A program made the position numbers and the translations under genes. This document shows positions 24,937 to 35,954 of a DNA stretch of 64,000 nucleotides, one piece after another. The notes beneath the pieces are model-generated. The model was not told the DNA's origin and did not search any database. It was given only the letters and a program-made list of their open reading frames with translations. Origin of the DNA: Pontibacillus sp. HMF3514 (GTDB lineage Bacteria; Bacillota; Bacilli; Bacillales; BH030062); NCBI RefSeq assembly GCF_009858175.1, contig NZ_CP047393.1, forward strand, positions 3,038,001 to 3,102,000. Direction: 5' to 3'. Within the stretch, counting starts at the first letter, position 1, and every line of letters starts with the position of its first letter.

Positions 24937-25926
24937 TTATTTTGAAAGGTCCACAATGGTGCGTCCGCGAACCTTACTTTGTAAAATATCCTGCAAGGTT
25001 TGAGGAAGTTCTTCTAACGATACTTCTTGTTCGATGGAATTTAATACTTCAGGTTTTAAATCATTAGCTATACGATCCCACACTTCGCGACGAGTATTCA
25101 TTGGACAATATACCGAATCAATCCCCAATAAATCGACTCCTCGTAAAATAAAAGGCATAACCGTAGTTGGCACTTCAACACCAGCTGTTAAGCCACTAAC
25201 AGCAACAGATCCGCCATATTTTAGTGACCCTAAAACAGATGCTAGAGGCTTGCCACCTACAGGATCTACAGCTGCAGACCATCTTTGAGATTGAAGAGGT
25301 CTCATTTTTTCTGGAGTTACATCCTCACGACTAAGAACTTCTTGCGCTCCAATTGACTGTAAATATTCACTCTCAGAATCTTTTCCTGTAGCTGCAACAA
25401 CCTGATATCCTCGCTTAGCAAGCATGGCCACAGCCATACTACCTACACCACCTGTTGCCCCTTGAACAAGCACAGGACCATCTTCAGGTGCTAATCCGTT
25501 TTGCTCCAAACGATGAACAGATAGAGCAGCAGTAAATCCTGCTGTTCCAAAAACCATAGCCTCTTTTAATGTCAGCCCATCTGGAAGAGGAACAATCCAG
25601 TCAGCTTTTACTCGAGCATATTCACTAAAACCACCATCATGTGCAACACCTAGTTCATAACTTGTTACAATTACTTCATCGCCTTCTTGAAAACGACCGT
25701 CATTGGAATCAACCACTGTTCCTGATAAATCAATACCAGGAACAATTGGATAGTCTTGTACAACTTTTGATTTTGGTATAGTAGCTAATCCATCCTTATA
25801 ATTCACACTTGAATAAGCTACCTTTATCGTTACATCTCCTTGAGGTAAATCCTCTAAGTTACGTTCTATCAGTTTCGTTTTCACTTGATCTTCTTCTTTA
25901 ATTGCTTGTAATGCACGAAATGTCAA
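24937..25926 (-). CDS. Zinc-free alcohol dehydrogenase-family quinone/acryloyl-CoA reductase (YhdH/AcuI type)
   Basis: The 329-residue protein is a medium-chain dehydrogenase without the zinc ligands. It has the KVAYSSVNYKDGLA start, the PGIDLSGTV segment, and the nucleotide-binding VQGATGGVGSMAVAMLAKRG (about residues 148-167), which suits NADPH. YhdH/AcuI relatives (YhfP in Bacillus subtilis) reduce acryloyl-CoA or quinones. I start it at the TTG 25926, 8 bases after GGGAG, because this begins MTFRALQA like its relatives; the longer frame adds 20 residues without a ribosome site. Confidence 0.88.
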   Translation of the reverse strand: MTFRALQAIKEEDQVKTKLIERNLEDLPQGDVTIKVAYSSVNYKDGLATIPKSKVVQDYPIVPGIDLSGTVVDSNDGRFQEGDEVIVTSYELGVAHDGGFSEYARVKADWIVPLPDGLTLKEAMVFGTAGFTAALSVHRLEQNGLAPEDGPVLVQGATGGVGSMAVAMLAKRGYQVVAATGKDSESEYLQSIGAQEVLSREDVTPEKMRPLQSQRWSAAVDPVGGKPLASVLGSLKYGGSVAVSGLTAGVEVPTTVMPFILRGVDLLGIDSVYCPMNTRREVWDRIANDLKPEVLNSIEQEVSLEELPQTLQDILQSKVRGRTIVDLSK

Positions 25927-26089
25927 AATGCATTCTCCCTTCGTGAATCTTTCCATATTCACGTTAAAGGTATAGGATTCATCCACTTAAATGCAATGAA
26001 TTTGTTCGGAGTGTCTCCTTAACAATGAAAACTAAGGTAATAATACTAGTATAAGCTAGTTTTTTCCCATTAGCCCCTAAAAAATAAAA

Positions 26090-26118
26090 AGGGCAACCCT
26101 AACTAAGTGGGTTGCAGC
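26090..26118 (-). terminator. Terminator of the ZIP transporter gene
   Basis: On the minus strand GCAACCCAC / GGGTTGC followed by CCTTTTTATTTT. Confidence 0.75.
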
Positions 26119-26849
26119 TACCTCAAAATATGTGTCAAAACCATCATCGTAATGAATCCAATAATAAAAGAAAATGTCGATACTCTTTCATTGCCATCAC
26201 CATGACTTTCAGGTATCAACTCTTTATACACAATAAACAACATTGCTCCAGCCGAAAAAGCAAGGCCATACGGAACGACTCCACTGAAGGCATCACCAAA
26301 ATACACACCAATGATTCCTGATATAAACTCTACAACTCCTGTGAGTGTTGCATAAAAGAGAGTCTTCCATCGATTTACCTGTTGAAGAATTAAAAATAAG
26401 GCAACCAAAAAGCCTTCAGGAACATTTTGTAATCCTATAGCAAATGATACGATAGGTCCTAAGTCTTTATACTCGCTAGCGAAACTCATTCCTACTGAAA
26501 GCCCTTCAGGAAGGTTATGCAATGACATCGCAATGATAAAAAGAAATATACTAGCCTGTTTGTGATCTTGATTTGTATGTTCAAGATCTTGGTGGGGAAC
26601 AAAGACCTCAAGAAGCATGAGGGTGAACGTCCCAATTAATATGCCTATAACCAATACTGGCAAATTGGAGAGTTTTAAGGCAGATGGGATTAGCCCATAA
26701 GTTGAAGCTGCTACCATGATACCAGCAGTAAATGCTAACAGAATATCTTTTCCTCTATGAGATAAATCCTTGATTAGTAAAACAGGCAGTGCTCCAAGGC
26801 TTGTACATAAAGACGTAATAAAAATAAAGCCAATATATGTATAATCCAT
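26118..26849 (-). CDS. ZIP-family divalent metal transporter
   Basis: This 243-residue membrane protein has about eight hydrophobic segments. The fourth carries the ZIP hallmark MSLHNLPEGLSVGMSF and the fifth has GLQNVPEGFLVALF, which supply the metal-binding histidine, asparagine and glutamates. A short histidine-bearing loop (VPHQDLEHTNQDHK) lies between segments 3 and 4. The likely cargo is zinc or another divalent cation taken into the cytoplasm. GAGGAGG precedes the ATG. No metal-regulator box was identified upstream. Confidence 0.9.
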   Translation of the reverse strand: MDYTYIGFIFITSLCTSLGALPVLLIKDLSHRGKDILLAFTAGIMVAASTYGLIPSALKLSNLPVLVIGILIGTFTLMLLEVFVPHQDLEHTNQDHKQASIFLFIIAMSLHNLPEGLSVGMSFASEYKDLGPIVSFAIGLQNVPEGFLVALFLILQQVNRWKTLFYATLTGVVEFISGIIGVYFGDAFSGVVPYGLAFSAGAMLFIVYKELIPESHGDGNERVSTFSFIIGFITMMVLTHILR

Positions 26850-26941
26850 ATAGTCCTCCTCTATGTATAACTACTTATACATATGAGGACAAACCTTAGA
26901 GCATTCATTTTCTTCCTTCATAACAGCTCCTCAACATCGAA

Positions 26942-27256
26942 TTAATGTCCAGATCCACCTTTTTCATCAAAGCTACCGATAAATGTGACCACAGGTGGAT
27001 GAGCATCTGAATATTCATATTCAATATCGTAGTGATCTCCCTCATGAATAAGATTCCATGTATTATGGTCCTCAATTTTCAATGCTCTACCTTCGGCAAA
27101 AATGTAATAATTCGTTTTATGATTAATCTCTTTTTTATATTTTTCTGTTACCTCGCCATCTTTAATTTTTTCATGGTGAACAATTTTCGTTTGAAGATAA
27201 AAGCTCACCATAACAATAATGACAATGGATAAGATCGTCCATAAAGCTTTTTTCAC
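26942..27256 (-). CDS. Single-pass membrane protein, unknown
   Basis: The 104-residue product starts with GTG behind GGAGGAATG. It has an N-terminal membrane anchor (about residues 5-22) and a short polar outer domain that ends in acidic and glycine-rich residues. No motif or family is recognised. It sits upstream of the ZIP transporter gene on the same strand with 92 bases between them, which allows but does not prove cotranscription. Confidence 0.6.
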   Translation of the reverse strand: MKKALWTILSIVIIVMVSFYLQTKIVHHEKIKDGEVTEKYKKEINHKTNYYIFAEGRALKIEDHNTWNLIHEGDHYDIEYEYSDAHPPVVTFIGSFDEKGGSGH

Positions 27257-27329
27257 GATACATTCCTCCGTGTTGTTGATAGTAATTCAAGTTTTAGTCT
27301 ATTGGAATCACGAATTAAAATCAACATGA

Positions 27330-27366
27330 AAAGGGTCAGCTCACCTTATTGAGCTGACCTTTTTTT
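27330..27366. terminator. Terminator of the YjiH-like gene
   Basis: GGTCAGCTCA / TGAGCTGACC with A tract on the left and T tract on the right. It directly follows the minus-strand stop at 27368. Confidence 0.85.
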
Positions 27367-27367
27367 C

Positions 27368-28702
27368 TTAAAGCAACAAATAGGCTATTGGAATTACAAT
27401 CACTAGTGTTAATATTGTTCGTTCAATCCATATCACTAGCAATTTCGGTATTGAAATCGGTATATCTGTTGATAGAATACAAGGAATTAACGCAGAGAAA
27501 AATAAAATTGCTGAAACCGATAGGACTCCGACAATAAACTTCGATACCATAGCCGCTTCAGTAACAAGAAGAGCTGGTAGAAACATTTCTGCAATTTCAA
27601 GGGCTGATGCTTTTGCTACCAACATTGCATCCGGTACTTGAAATAAGGCTGTAATAGGGTAAAAGATCAAACCTAGTATATCGAAAATAGGTGTGAATTC
27701 AGCAAGAACAAGCCCTAATAAACCGACAGACATAATAGAAGGTAAAATTGCCATTGTCATGATAAATCCATCTCGAAAATTATCTTTTACATTCTTAGCT
27801 AAACTTGGAGAATGGTCTGCTGCTATCATAGCTTCATTCCATGCAGCTTTAAATCGATTTATTGTAGGCTTTTCTTCTGGTTTCCCTTCTTCAGTATAGT
27901 ACTCCTCACTTAAAGAGCGAATCGGCCATATACGGACCGTTATAGCTGTAACTAAAAATGTTACGCCTAATGTGACCCAGAAGTACGTATTCCAAATCTC
28001 CATTAGTCCTAGCGTTTTAGCCACAACAATCATAAAAGTTGCCGAAACGGTTGAAAATCCTGTGGCAATAATCGTTGCTTCTTTTAACGTGTACTTTCCT
28101 TCTTTATAGACACGATTTGTTATTAACAATCCAATTGAATAACTACCCACAAATGAGGCAACGGCATCAATTGCTGATCTTCCTGGTGTCTTCCAAATAG
28201 GTCGCATAACTGGCTGCAAAATGACTCCAATAAACTCTAATAAACCGTAACCTACAATTAAAGCTAAGAATACCGCTCCAATTGGTACTAATATCCCTAC
28301 AGGAATAACGAGCTTTTCAAATAAAAATGGTCCCATATTGGACGCCATTAACCAAGCTGGTCCAACATTAAATAAAATGAGTGTGGCTACAAAGAAACCT
28401 AAAATCTTAAATATCGAAAGGACTACCTCAACATTACTCTTATTCCAGGCTTTCGTAATGAATGGGTAGAGAGCCCCTAAAAGAATCACAAAAAGTGCAT
28501 AATATGGAACAACTTCAGGTAATGTATTCTGGATTGCAGTTACGATATGGTCTAGGGGAATAGTAGTACTGCCTCGTAGTGTTATAGGAATAAAAAACAT
28601 AAAAATACCTATTAAACTAAACACAAAAAACTTCAACATGTTTTTAGGTGACGCCATTCTTATATCTGTTTGGGTGTTTGTATCTAAATTTGAATCACCC
28701 AT
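27368..28702 (-). CDS. YjiH-family nucleoside-recognition (Gate) domain membrane protein
   Basis: The 444-residue protein has about eleven hydrophobic segments and two Gate-like repeats (for example PGRSAIDAVASFVGSYSIGLL near the middle and FLPALLVTEAAMVSKF near the end), as in YjiH proteins related to spore maturation proteins SpmA/B. Transport of a small molecule is suspected for this family but its cargo is unknown. I use the ATG at 28702, which AGGAGG precedes by 8 bases. The 295 bases upstream hold only non-coding AT-rich sequence and the start of the divergent thioesterase gene's leader. Confidence 0.8.
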   Translation of the reverse strand: MGDSNLDTNTQTDIRMASPKNMLKFFVFSLIGIFMFFIPITLRGSTTIPLDHIVTAIQNTLPEVVPYYALFVILLGALYPFITKAWNKSNVEVVLSIFKILGFFVATLILFNVGPAWLMASNMGPFLFEKLVIPVGILVPIGAVFLALIVGYGLLEFIGVILQPVMRPIWKTPGRSAIDAVASFVGSYSIGLLITNRVYKEGKYTLKEATIIATGFSTVSATFMIVVAKTLGLMEIWNTYFWVTLGVTFLVTAITVRIWPIRSLSEEYYTEEGKPEEKPTINRFKAAWNEAMIAADHSPSLAKNVKDNFRDGFIMTMAILPSIMSVGLLGLVLAEFTPIFDILGLIFYPITALFQVPDAMLVAKASALEIAEMFLPALLVTEAAMVSKFIVGVLSVSAILFFSALIPCILSTDIPISIPKLLVIWIERTILTLVIVIPIAYLLL

Positions 28703-28997
28703 GTACACTCCCTCCTTTTTTTTATCAAAATATTCCGAAATTTACTCACAAAAAAATTCTGTACTATTCCTCCCTCCTGTCCTACTAAAATACTGTTCAA
28801 AAACCAGAAACATGACCTCTTTTACAAAAACTTTTCTATACATTTACTACCATTTCCTTCTCGAGATCAAAATCCTTTTACATCTGACTAATAGACTCTC
28901 CTAAGAAGGAATTTCATTACTATAATAGAATGTAAGAGAACAAGAGATGTTTCACGAAATTGATATAGAGGAAATACAAAAGAGAGGAAGTTAAAAA

Positions 28998-29387
28998 ATG
29001 AACATGAATTATGACAATACATTGCTAAAAGCACTTGGTATGGAGGAAGTATCCTTAGATAAGGACCGCGTTGTACTATCAATGCCTGTTGATGAGAGGA
29101 CTCACCAACCATTGGGTTACTTGCATGGTGGAGCTAGTGTTGCTTTGGCTGAGACTGCTGCTAGTATCGGATCTATTTTAAATGTAGATATGGAACAATA
29201 TAAGGTGTTTGGGCTTGAAATTAATGCAAATCATCTTAAAAGCAAGCAAAGTGGTACAGTTTATGGGATTGCAACACCTGTTCACATTGGCAAAAGCACG
29301 ATGGTCTGGGAAATACGCATTGAGGATGAGGAAAAAGAACTCATCTGCCTATCTCGATGCACAGTAGGCGTGGTTCCAAAAGGATAG
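28998..29387 (+). CDS. Hotdog-fold acyl-CoA thioesterase, MenI/YuxO-like
   Basis: The 129-residue protein is a PaaI-type hotdog thioesterase: the signature GYLHGGASVALAETAAS (about residues 36-52) carries the catalytic-type acid, and GLEINANHLKSKQSG follows. Close relatives hydrolyse 1,4-dihydroxy-2-naphthoyl-CoA in menaquinone synthesis (YuxO/ComA2-like proteins). The rest of the men pathway lies 25 kb to the left, so a MenI role is possible but rests on similarity alone. It is followed within 30 bases by the YteA-like gene. Confidence 0.82.
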   Translation: MNMNYDNTLLKALGMEEVSLDKDRVVLSMPVDERTHQPLGYLHGGASVALAETAASIGSILNVDMEQYKVFGLEINANHLKSKQSGTVYGIATPVHIGKSTMVWEIRIEDEEKELICLSRCTVGVVPKG

Positions 29388-29416
29388 AATACTCCATAAA
29401 CGAAAGGAGTATATAT

Positions 29417-29782
29417 ATGTTAACAGATGCCCAAATTAATGAACTTAAGAATCAATTAGAAGAGATGAAAGATGAAGCGTATAAAGAGTTAAATAATCAT
29501 GATGGTTATCGCAATACGGAGGGATATCCGAACAATTCTGTTGGAGAACTTTCCAGTGTCGATAACCACCCAGGTGATCTAGGAACAGAAAAATTCGAAC
29601 GTGAAAAAGATTACACATTAAATGAGCATGCCAAAGAGCAAATTCAAGAAATTGAAGCTGCATTGGGACGTATAGAAAAAGGAACATATGGGTATTCTGA
29701 AAAATCAGGTAAGCCTATTCCTTATGAACGTTTACAAGCTATGCCTACCGCTCGTTATTTAGTGGAGGAAGAGAAAGAATAG
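29417..29782 (+). CDS. YteA/DksA-like protein lacking zinc-finger cysteines
   Basis: The 121-residue product matches the bacillus YteA family: a coiled-coil N terminus, the conserved GYPNNSVGELSSVDNHPGD and the C-terminal GTYG-KPIPYERL-MPTARY pattern of the TraR/DksA zinc finger. In canonical members a CxxC pair follows GTYG; here the stretch reads YSEKS with no cysteine in the protein, so the zinc site is lost. I chose the ATG at 29417 behind AAAGGAG; the frame extends upstream into the thioesterase gene. Its role is unknown; DksA proteins modulate RNA polymerase. Confidence 0.82.
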   Translation: MLTDAQINELKNQLEEMKDEAYKELNNHDGYRNTEGYPNNSVGELSSVDNHPGDLGTEKFEREKDYTLNEHAKEQIQEIEAALGRIEKGTYGYSEKSGKPIPYERLQAMPTARYLVEEEKE

Positions 29783-29800
29783 GCTCAGAGGAGTCGATAT

Positions 29801-30289
29801 ATGAGTAGATGGTTAAAAGGGATTATTCTCTTTATAGTATTGTATGGATTATTTAGTTTATCTGGATTCTTGTTTCCGATCGATCCAAGTTGGTATAATT
29901 CGTTACAAAAACCTTCATGGACACCGCCAGGCGCTGTAATCGGCATTGTGTGGGGAATCCTTTATGCTTTCATTGCTGGTGCTTTTACTCTTTCATGGTA
30001 CAAGCACGGATTTGAAGGGATGTCTCAAGCTTTTTATATTGTATTTGCTATTAATTATGTCACAAATCAATTGTTTAGCTTTTTTCAATTCACCTTAAAG
30101 GATTTACTTCTAGCCACAATTGATACAGCAATCGTAGCTATAACTGCAGGCGTTTTGGTAATTATGTATCGGAAATATAGTCGAGTTAGCAGTATAATGA
30201 TGATTCCATACTTTCTATGGACCTTATTTGCCATATATTTAGCATTTACCATCTATCAGATGAACCCAACTGAAACACTATTGAAATAA
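29801..30289 (+). CDS. tspO: TspO/MBR family membrane protein
   Basis: This 162-residue protein has five hydrophobic segments and the family hallmark SLQKPSWTPPGAVIGIVWGILYAF near residues 33-56. TspO proteins bind porphyrins and sterol-like ligands and influence tetrapyrrole and stress physiology. AGAGGAG precedes the ATG, 18 bases after the preceding stop, so it probably shares a transcript with the two genes before it. A strong terminator follows. Confidence 0.92.
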   Translation: MSRWLKGIILFIVLYGLFSLSGFLFPIDPSWYNSLQKPSWTPPGAVIGIVWGILYAFIAGAFTLSWYKHGFEGMSQAFYIVFAINYVTNQLFSFFQFTLKDLLLATIDTAIVAITAGVLVIMYRKYSRVSSIMMIPYFLWTLFAIYLAFTIYQMNPTETLLK

Positions 30290-30290
30290 C

Positions 30291-30325
30291 AAAACCTCCA
30301 GCGTTATTGTGCTGGAGGTTTCTTT
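30291..30325. terminator. Terminator after tspO and ribU (convergent)
   Basis: AAAACCTCCAGC / GCTGGAGGTTT with T on the right and A on the left; ribU converges from the right. Confidence 0.9.
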
Positions 30326-30333
30326 ATATGATC

Positions 30334-30915
30334 TTATGTTGTAGATAATCGTTTGTGGTCAAACCACGGTTTTAATTTTAGGAATACCGGTACAAATAAC
30401 GCACTGATAAAGATTCCTTTAATCACGTTAAATGGTAATATCCCCGCTACTACTATCTTGAGAGTTTCTGATCCAAAATCTATTCCCATAAACATCGAAT
30501 AGAGTGGGAGAAAAACAAAATAGTTTAATATACTTAAAGCAATAGCCATAATAATGGTTCCTGTTGCTAGCCCAGATACAATGCTCTTTACGGACTTAAA
30601 CTTGTGATAAAGCAGTGATACAGGAAGAATAAATAAAACTCCTGCTACAAAATTCGCTGCAGCTCCGACTGGCTCACCACCAGCTAAAACTAAATGAAGG
30701 ATATTCTTCAATAGTTCTACAGCAATACCCGCTAACGGTGAAAACAGTAAGGCTGCCAGTAATGCAGGAACCTCACTAAAATCAACCTTCAAAAATCCTG
30801 GTAGCATTGGCAACGGAAAGTTTAGTAGCATAAGAACCGTTGAAATACTCCCAAATAATGCGATAACAATCAGCTTTAAAAGCTGTGATGACGGACCTGT
30901 TCTTGGTTTCATCAT
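30334..30915 (-). CDS. ribU: Riboflavin ECF transporter S component RibU
   Basis: The 193-residue integral membrane protein has about six hydrophobic segments and typical RibU features: VDFSEVPALLAALLFSPLAGIAVELLKN near residues 43-70 and GAAANFVAGVLFILP. It binds riboflavin outside and works with the shared ECF ATPase/EcfT module encoded elsewhere. An FMN riboswitch with a terminator lies directly upstream, which fixes the cargo. GGAGGAG precedes two adjacent ATG codons; I use the first. Confidence 0.95.
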   Translation of the reverse strand: MMKPRTGPSSQLLKLIVIALFGSISTVLMLLNFPLPMLPGFLKVDFSEVPALLAALLFSPLAGIAVELLKNILHLVLAGGEPVGAAANFVAGVLFILPVSLLYHKFKSVKSIVSGLATGTIIMAIALSILNYFVFLPLYSMFMGIDFGSETLKIVVAGILPFNVIKGIFISALFVPVFLKLKPWFDHKRLSTT

Positions 30916-30990
30916 CGATCTCCTCCTTCATCTTCTTTTCCGATTCACATCTCGATGAAGGTGAGCGATCTCTCTAGTTGTTGATCCCAT

Positions 30991-31023
30991 CAAAAAACCC
31001 CGAAGTTCAAGAACACTTCAGGG
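30991..31023 (-). terminator. Expression-platform terminator of the FMN riboswitch
   Basis: On the minus strand CCCTGAAGT / ACTTCGGGG followed by six T, between aptamer and ribU. Confidence 0.88.
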
Positions 31024-31078
31024 TAAAAAAGACCATAGAGAACTAAAGGTGCAATATACACCTTTTAAAATCGCTCTA

Positions 31079-31238
31079 CATCTTCTCCCATCCAGACTGT
31101 AACTGTCGGTCCCGGAGTTTCACCAGGTCCACCGATCGGCATGGAGTTAAAACTCTCGTAGCGCCTCCCGGGTCACGGACTAAGAACACCAAGTGGGTTC
31201 ATCACCGTCGGTCGGGAATTTCACCCTGCCCCGAAGAT
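31079..31238 (-). ncRNA. FMN riboswitch (RFN element) upstream of ribU
   Basis: On the minus strand the conserved RFN pieces appear in order: ATCTTCGGGGCAGGGTG, GAAATTCCCGACCG, GCGGTGA-type segment read as GACGGTGATGAACCC, AGTCCGTGACCCG, GGTGGACCTGGTG and GACAGTTACAGTCTGGATG. FMN binding should favour the downstream terminator and shut off riboflavin uptake. A TATAAA at 31272-31267 could be its -10. The rest of 31240-31357 holds nothing else I can support. Confidence 0.95.
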
Positions 31239-31357
31239 GGAATCGTATTGAATTTACACTTTTTAGTTTATAGGATCCTGTCTATTTCAGCAACTAAATT
31301 AGCTTAATTCATACTATATAGGAATCGTATGAACCTATCATCATTTTCATATAGCAT

Positions 31358-32416
31358 TTAATCTTCTAATGGATTTAAACTCTCATTACCTGTCATACTT
31401 GCAATCATCTCAACTAACAGTTCAATCTCTTCATCCATATCTTGAATGCTCACGGTCTCAACTGGAGAGTGCATATACCTTAAAGGTAAAGAAACTAATC
31501 CAATAGGAACGCCGCGTCCAGTTAAGCGCATTTTGTCTGCGTCTGTCCCTGTCATCCGCGGCGTCAATTCATATTGTACGTCCATGTCCAGAGATTGTGC
31601 AGTTTTTTCAAGCATTCGGTTGATTTTAATGTTAATAGGAGCACCTTTTGCTAGTACAGGACCTTTTTCCAGTCGGACATCACCGTGTTTTTGTTTATTC
31701 ACATGTGGATAATCCGTTGCGAACGTAACATCACATGCTATTGCCATCGTTGGTTCCAGACCAGCTGCCGCAAAATATGCACCACCCATGTTGGTCTCTT
31801 CATTTACAGTGCTTGCTGCATATACGCCAACATTAAGATCTTTTTCAGAAAGTTTGCGTAGTACTTCAGCTACAATAAAGGCTCCTGTACGATTATCAAG
31901 ACCACGGCCAGATATATAACGATCCATTAAAAACTCTGGCTCAAGCTTGTACACAGCCAGGTCCCCTACTTGTACATACTTCTCAACTTCCTCACGAGAC
32001 TGAGCACCGCAATCAATGAACAAATCATCTAAGCCAAAGTCACCTTTCAATCCTCCATGATGTTGTGCGTTTACCCCAATCACACCTGTCAGCGTGCCCC
32101 CCTGACCTAAAATCGTAACCTTCATTCCTACAGCTGCTTTAGGATTTACGCCTCCCATTTTGTCCGCACAAATAAAGCCATGATCATCTACACGTGTAAC
32201 AACTAGCGCAATTTCGTCACAATGACCAGCCAACAAAATTTTAAAATCAGCATCAGGATTCAAGACACCAATCGCATTTCCTGCATTGTCAGTACGTATT
32301 TCATCTGCATAAGGTTTAACATATTGTATCCATTTCTTTTGAATCTTCATTTCCATACTTGAAGGAGATGGTGTTTTGAGTAAATCAACTAAAAAGTCCT
32401 GTTGTTTTTGTTCCAT
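31358..32416 (-). CDS. M42-family aminopeptidase
   Basis: The 352-residue protein is an M42 (glutamyl aminopeptidase/cellulase M) metallopeptidase. Metal and catalytic residues are visible in LLAGHCDEIALVV, DCGAQSREE, RGLDNRTGAFIVAEVL, STVNEETNMGGAYFAA and PLRYMHSPVETVS. These enzymes form large tetrahedral cytoplasmic complexes that trim peptides. Length fits the family. GGGGG precedes the ATG. It is transcribed alone, divergent from the ferritin-like gene. Confidence 0.92.
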   Translation of the reverse strand: MEQKQQDFLVDLLKTPSPSSMEMKIQKKWIQYVKPYADEIRTDNAGNAIGVLNPDADFKILLAGHCDEIALVVTRVDDHGFICADKMGGVNPKAAVGMKVTILGQGGTLTGVIGVNAQHHGGLKGDFGLDDLFIDCGAQSREEVEKYVQVGDLAVYKLEPEFLMDRYISGRGLDNRTGAFIVAEVLRKLSEKDLNVGVYAASTVNEETNMGGAYFAAAGLEPTMAIACDVTFATDYPHVNKQKHGDVRLEKGPVLAKGAPINIKINRMLEKTAQSLDMDVQYELTPRMTGTDADKMRLTGRGVPIGLVSLPLRYMHSPVETVSIQDMDEEIELLVEMIASMTGNESLNPLED

Positions 32417-32549
32417 TATGTAACCCCCACTATGTCTATTTCTTTTATCTTATCAATTCTTATGAGTCTTCACCAATCTTGGGCGTGTGAATGATACACG
32501 AATGTCACGGTATGAATACGATGTAGGGAAATCAAATAGAAGAGGTGAA

Positions 32550-33002
32550 ATGATGTTTCGCCCCCAACAACAAGGCTTAAATGAAGACTTAGCATGGGAA
32601 TATACAGCAGCCACTCAATACTTACAACACGCTGCCATGCTAAATGGATCTGAGTATTATGTCATGATTGATGAATTAAAAGAGCACGCGCACGATGAAT
32701 TTTCGCATGCAGAAATTTTAAATGACCTAATTCAATATCTAGGTGGAGTACCAACCGTTGAAGCTGCTCCTGTTATGACTTCTATGAACAATAGAGAAAT
32801 GTTAATGCAAGATTTGCAAGGGGAATATGATGCGATTAATCGTTATCTACAACGCATCCAACAATTAGAGTCAATGGGACTCTATGACTCATCAGAAAGA
32901 ATTCGTAATATCATTGTAGATGAGCAAGAACATGCAAACGATTTAGAGAATGTTCTCGGTATAAATCAAAACACAGTGCCAAAATCTCCGTATTACTATT
33001 AA
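32550..33002 (+). CDS. Bacterioferritin-like (ferritin superfamily) protein
   Basis: The 150-residue protein has the four-helix ferritin layout with two ExxH pairs: helix A LNEDLAWEYTAATQYLQ, helix B EHAHDEFSHAEIL, helix C EYDAINRYLQRI and helix D DEQEHANDLE. These residues would form a di-iron site. It is closest to bacterioferritin-like or DUF2202-free small ferritins in bacilli; iron storage or peroxide handling is an inference. I use the ATG at 32550 behind AGAGGTGA; the frame opens 21 codons earlier without a ribosome site. Confidence 0.8.
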   Translation: MMFRPQQQGLNEDLAWEYTAATQYLQHAAMLNGSEYYVMIDELKEHAHDEFSHAEILNDLIQYLGGVPTVEAAPVMTSMNNREMLMQDLQGEYDAINRYLQRIQQLESMGLYDSSERIRNIIVDEQEHANDLENVLGINQNTVPKSPYYY

Positions 33003-33050
33003 TAAAAAAATGCTTATGAGATTTATCTTAGTTTATACTTTCTTAGCGTG

Positions 33051-33089
33051 AAAAAGCAGCTTCTCCATTCTCCTGGAGAAGCTGCTTTT

Positions 33090-33093
<4 letters not shown>
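33051..33093. terminator. Bidirectional terminator between ferritin-like gene and pbuX
   Basis: AAAAAGCAGCTTCTCC / GGAGAAGCTGCTTTTT is a 16-base stem with A and T tracts on the two sides. Confidence 0.93.
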
Positions 33094-34996
<1,903 letters not shown>

Positions 34997-35057
34997 CTAT
35001 AATAACGCGGCCGAACTCAGAAAAAGGGTATGATGGAGAGTTTCAAGTGAAAGAAAA

Positions 35058-35106
35058 TAAAAAACCTCCATAAATAGCACGAGTATCGCACTATTCATGG
35101 AGGTTA
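35058..35106 (-). terminator. Expression-platform terminator of the xpt riboswitch
   Basis: On the minus strand AACCTCCATGAATAGTGCGA pairs with the GTGCTATTTATGGAGGTT that follows, ending in six T. Confidence 0.92.
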
Positions 35107-35169
35107 TCTTAAACAATATTAATTAAGAAACTTGTCCCAATTACAATTGAGACCATCATGAAATCTTGC

Positions 35170-35244
35170 AATACCCATAGTCGGATCATTTACGGTAATC
35201 CGGTAGAAACTTGCGAGCCATATCCTCGCGATTATATGAGTACG
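35170..35244 (-). ncRNA. Guanine-class purine riboswitch (xpt-pbuX)
   Basis: On the minus strand the aptamer contains ACTCATATAATCGCG, GATATGGCTCGC, AGTTTCTACCGG, CCGTAAATG and CCGACTATGGGTA. The discriminating base in the closing GACTATGGG is C, as in guanine-sensing members rather than adenine-sensing ones (U). Guanine binding should allow the terminator at 35058-35106 to form. Confidence 0.96.
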
Positions 35245-35267
35245 TCCGCATCTTTTAATGTATCCCA

Positions 35268-35295
35268 ATTATAGCAAGTGATGGACAAAATTCAA
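35268..35295 (-). promoter_or_regulatory. Promoter of xpt-pbuX
   Basis: On the minus strand TTGAAT (35295-35290), a 16-base spacer and a perfect TATAAT (35273-35268), about 24 bases before the aptamer. Confidence 0.7.
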
Positions 35296-35343
35296 GACCT
35301 TCATTTAAATTACGATATGTATAGATTCATGCTAATGGATTTG

Positions 35344-35954
35344 TTCAGGTAAATGGCATTTATGTGGAATAACTGTTTTAGTGAGAGAGGCGGTTCCGAT
35401 GCTATTGTGGAGTGCGGTGGGCTTGGGAACGGGTTGCTTTCCCCGGACGAACGATCGAGCCTCCTCATACGCTACGCTTCTTGCGGGGTCTCGCTCGCCC
35501 GTTTTTCCGGAGGAGTCAACCCGTTCCCAAGCCCACCTTAGCTGAATGGTGATTAACGGAACCGTAGCGATATTGAGACGAGGCTCTCGGACATTCATTC
35601 CGTTATTTACTTCAAATCACCTTGAAAAAGCCCATTTTGTCACAAATAAGGTACTATATGTCCGTGACGACTCTCGAAATGCCTTAAAAGATCAAAATAA
35701 AGGAACAGATGTCCGTAAGGTATAGAGCTCACACAACTAGGGTCCGTTATTCTCCTTAAACGCAAAGGGGGGAAGGATACGTCGAACTCCAGTGGTAGAA
35801 AGGGCGGCCGAGATCCCGCAAGGAACGCAGCGGATGAGGAAGCTCGGACGGTCTTCCACAGGAGTATCGATGTTTCACTGACCCCCTTACTCTCTTACAA
35901 GCAACGGACTGCTCTCAACTTATCTCGATTCCAAGTCTTCAACAATAGGGGGCT
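35344..35954 (+). repeat. Long modular hairpin repeat, copy B
   Basis: This 611-base copy has the same order and orientation as copy A and is its closest relative; the two align from the TTCAG terminus to the GGGGGCT terminus. Module 1 has perfect 21-base arms at 35416-35436 and 35517-35537, identical to copy A. Module 2 differs: its arm reads TACGTCGAACTCC where copy A reads AACGGCAAACTCC, and the facing arm has changed with it (GGAGTATCGATGT). The middle inverted repeat is less perfect than in A. It lies between the divergent xpt leader and the glyoxalase-like gene. The 170 bases after it hold no gene. Confidence 0.9.
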
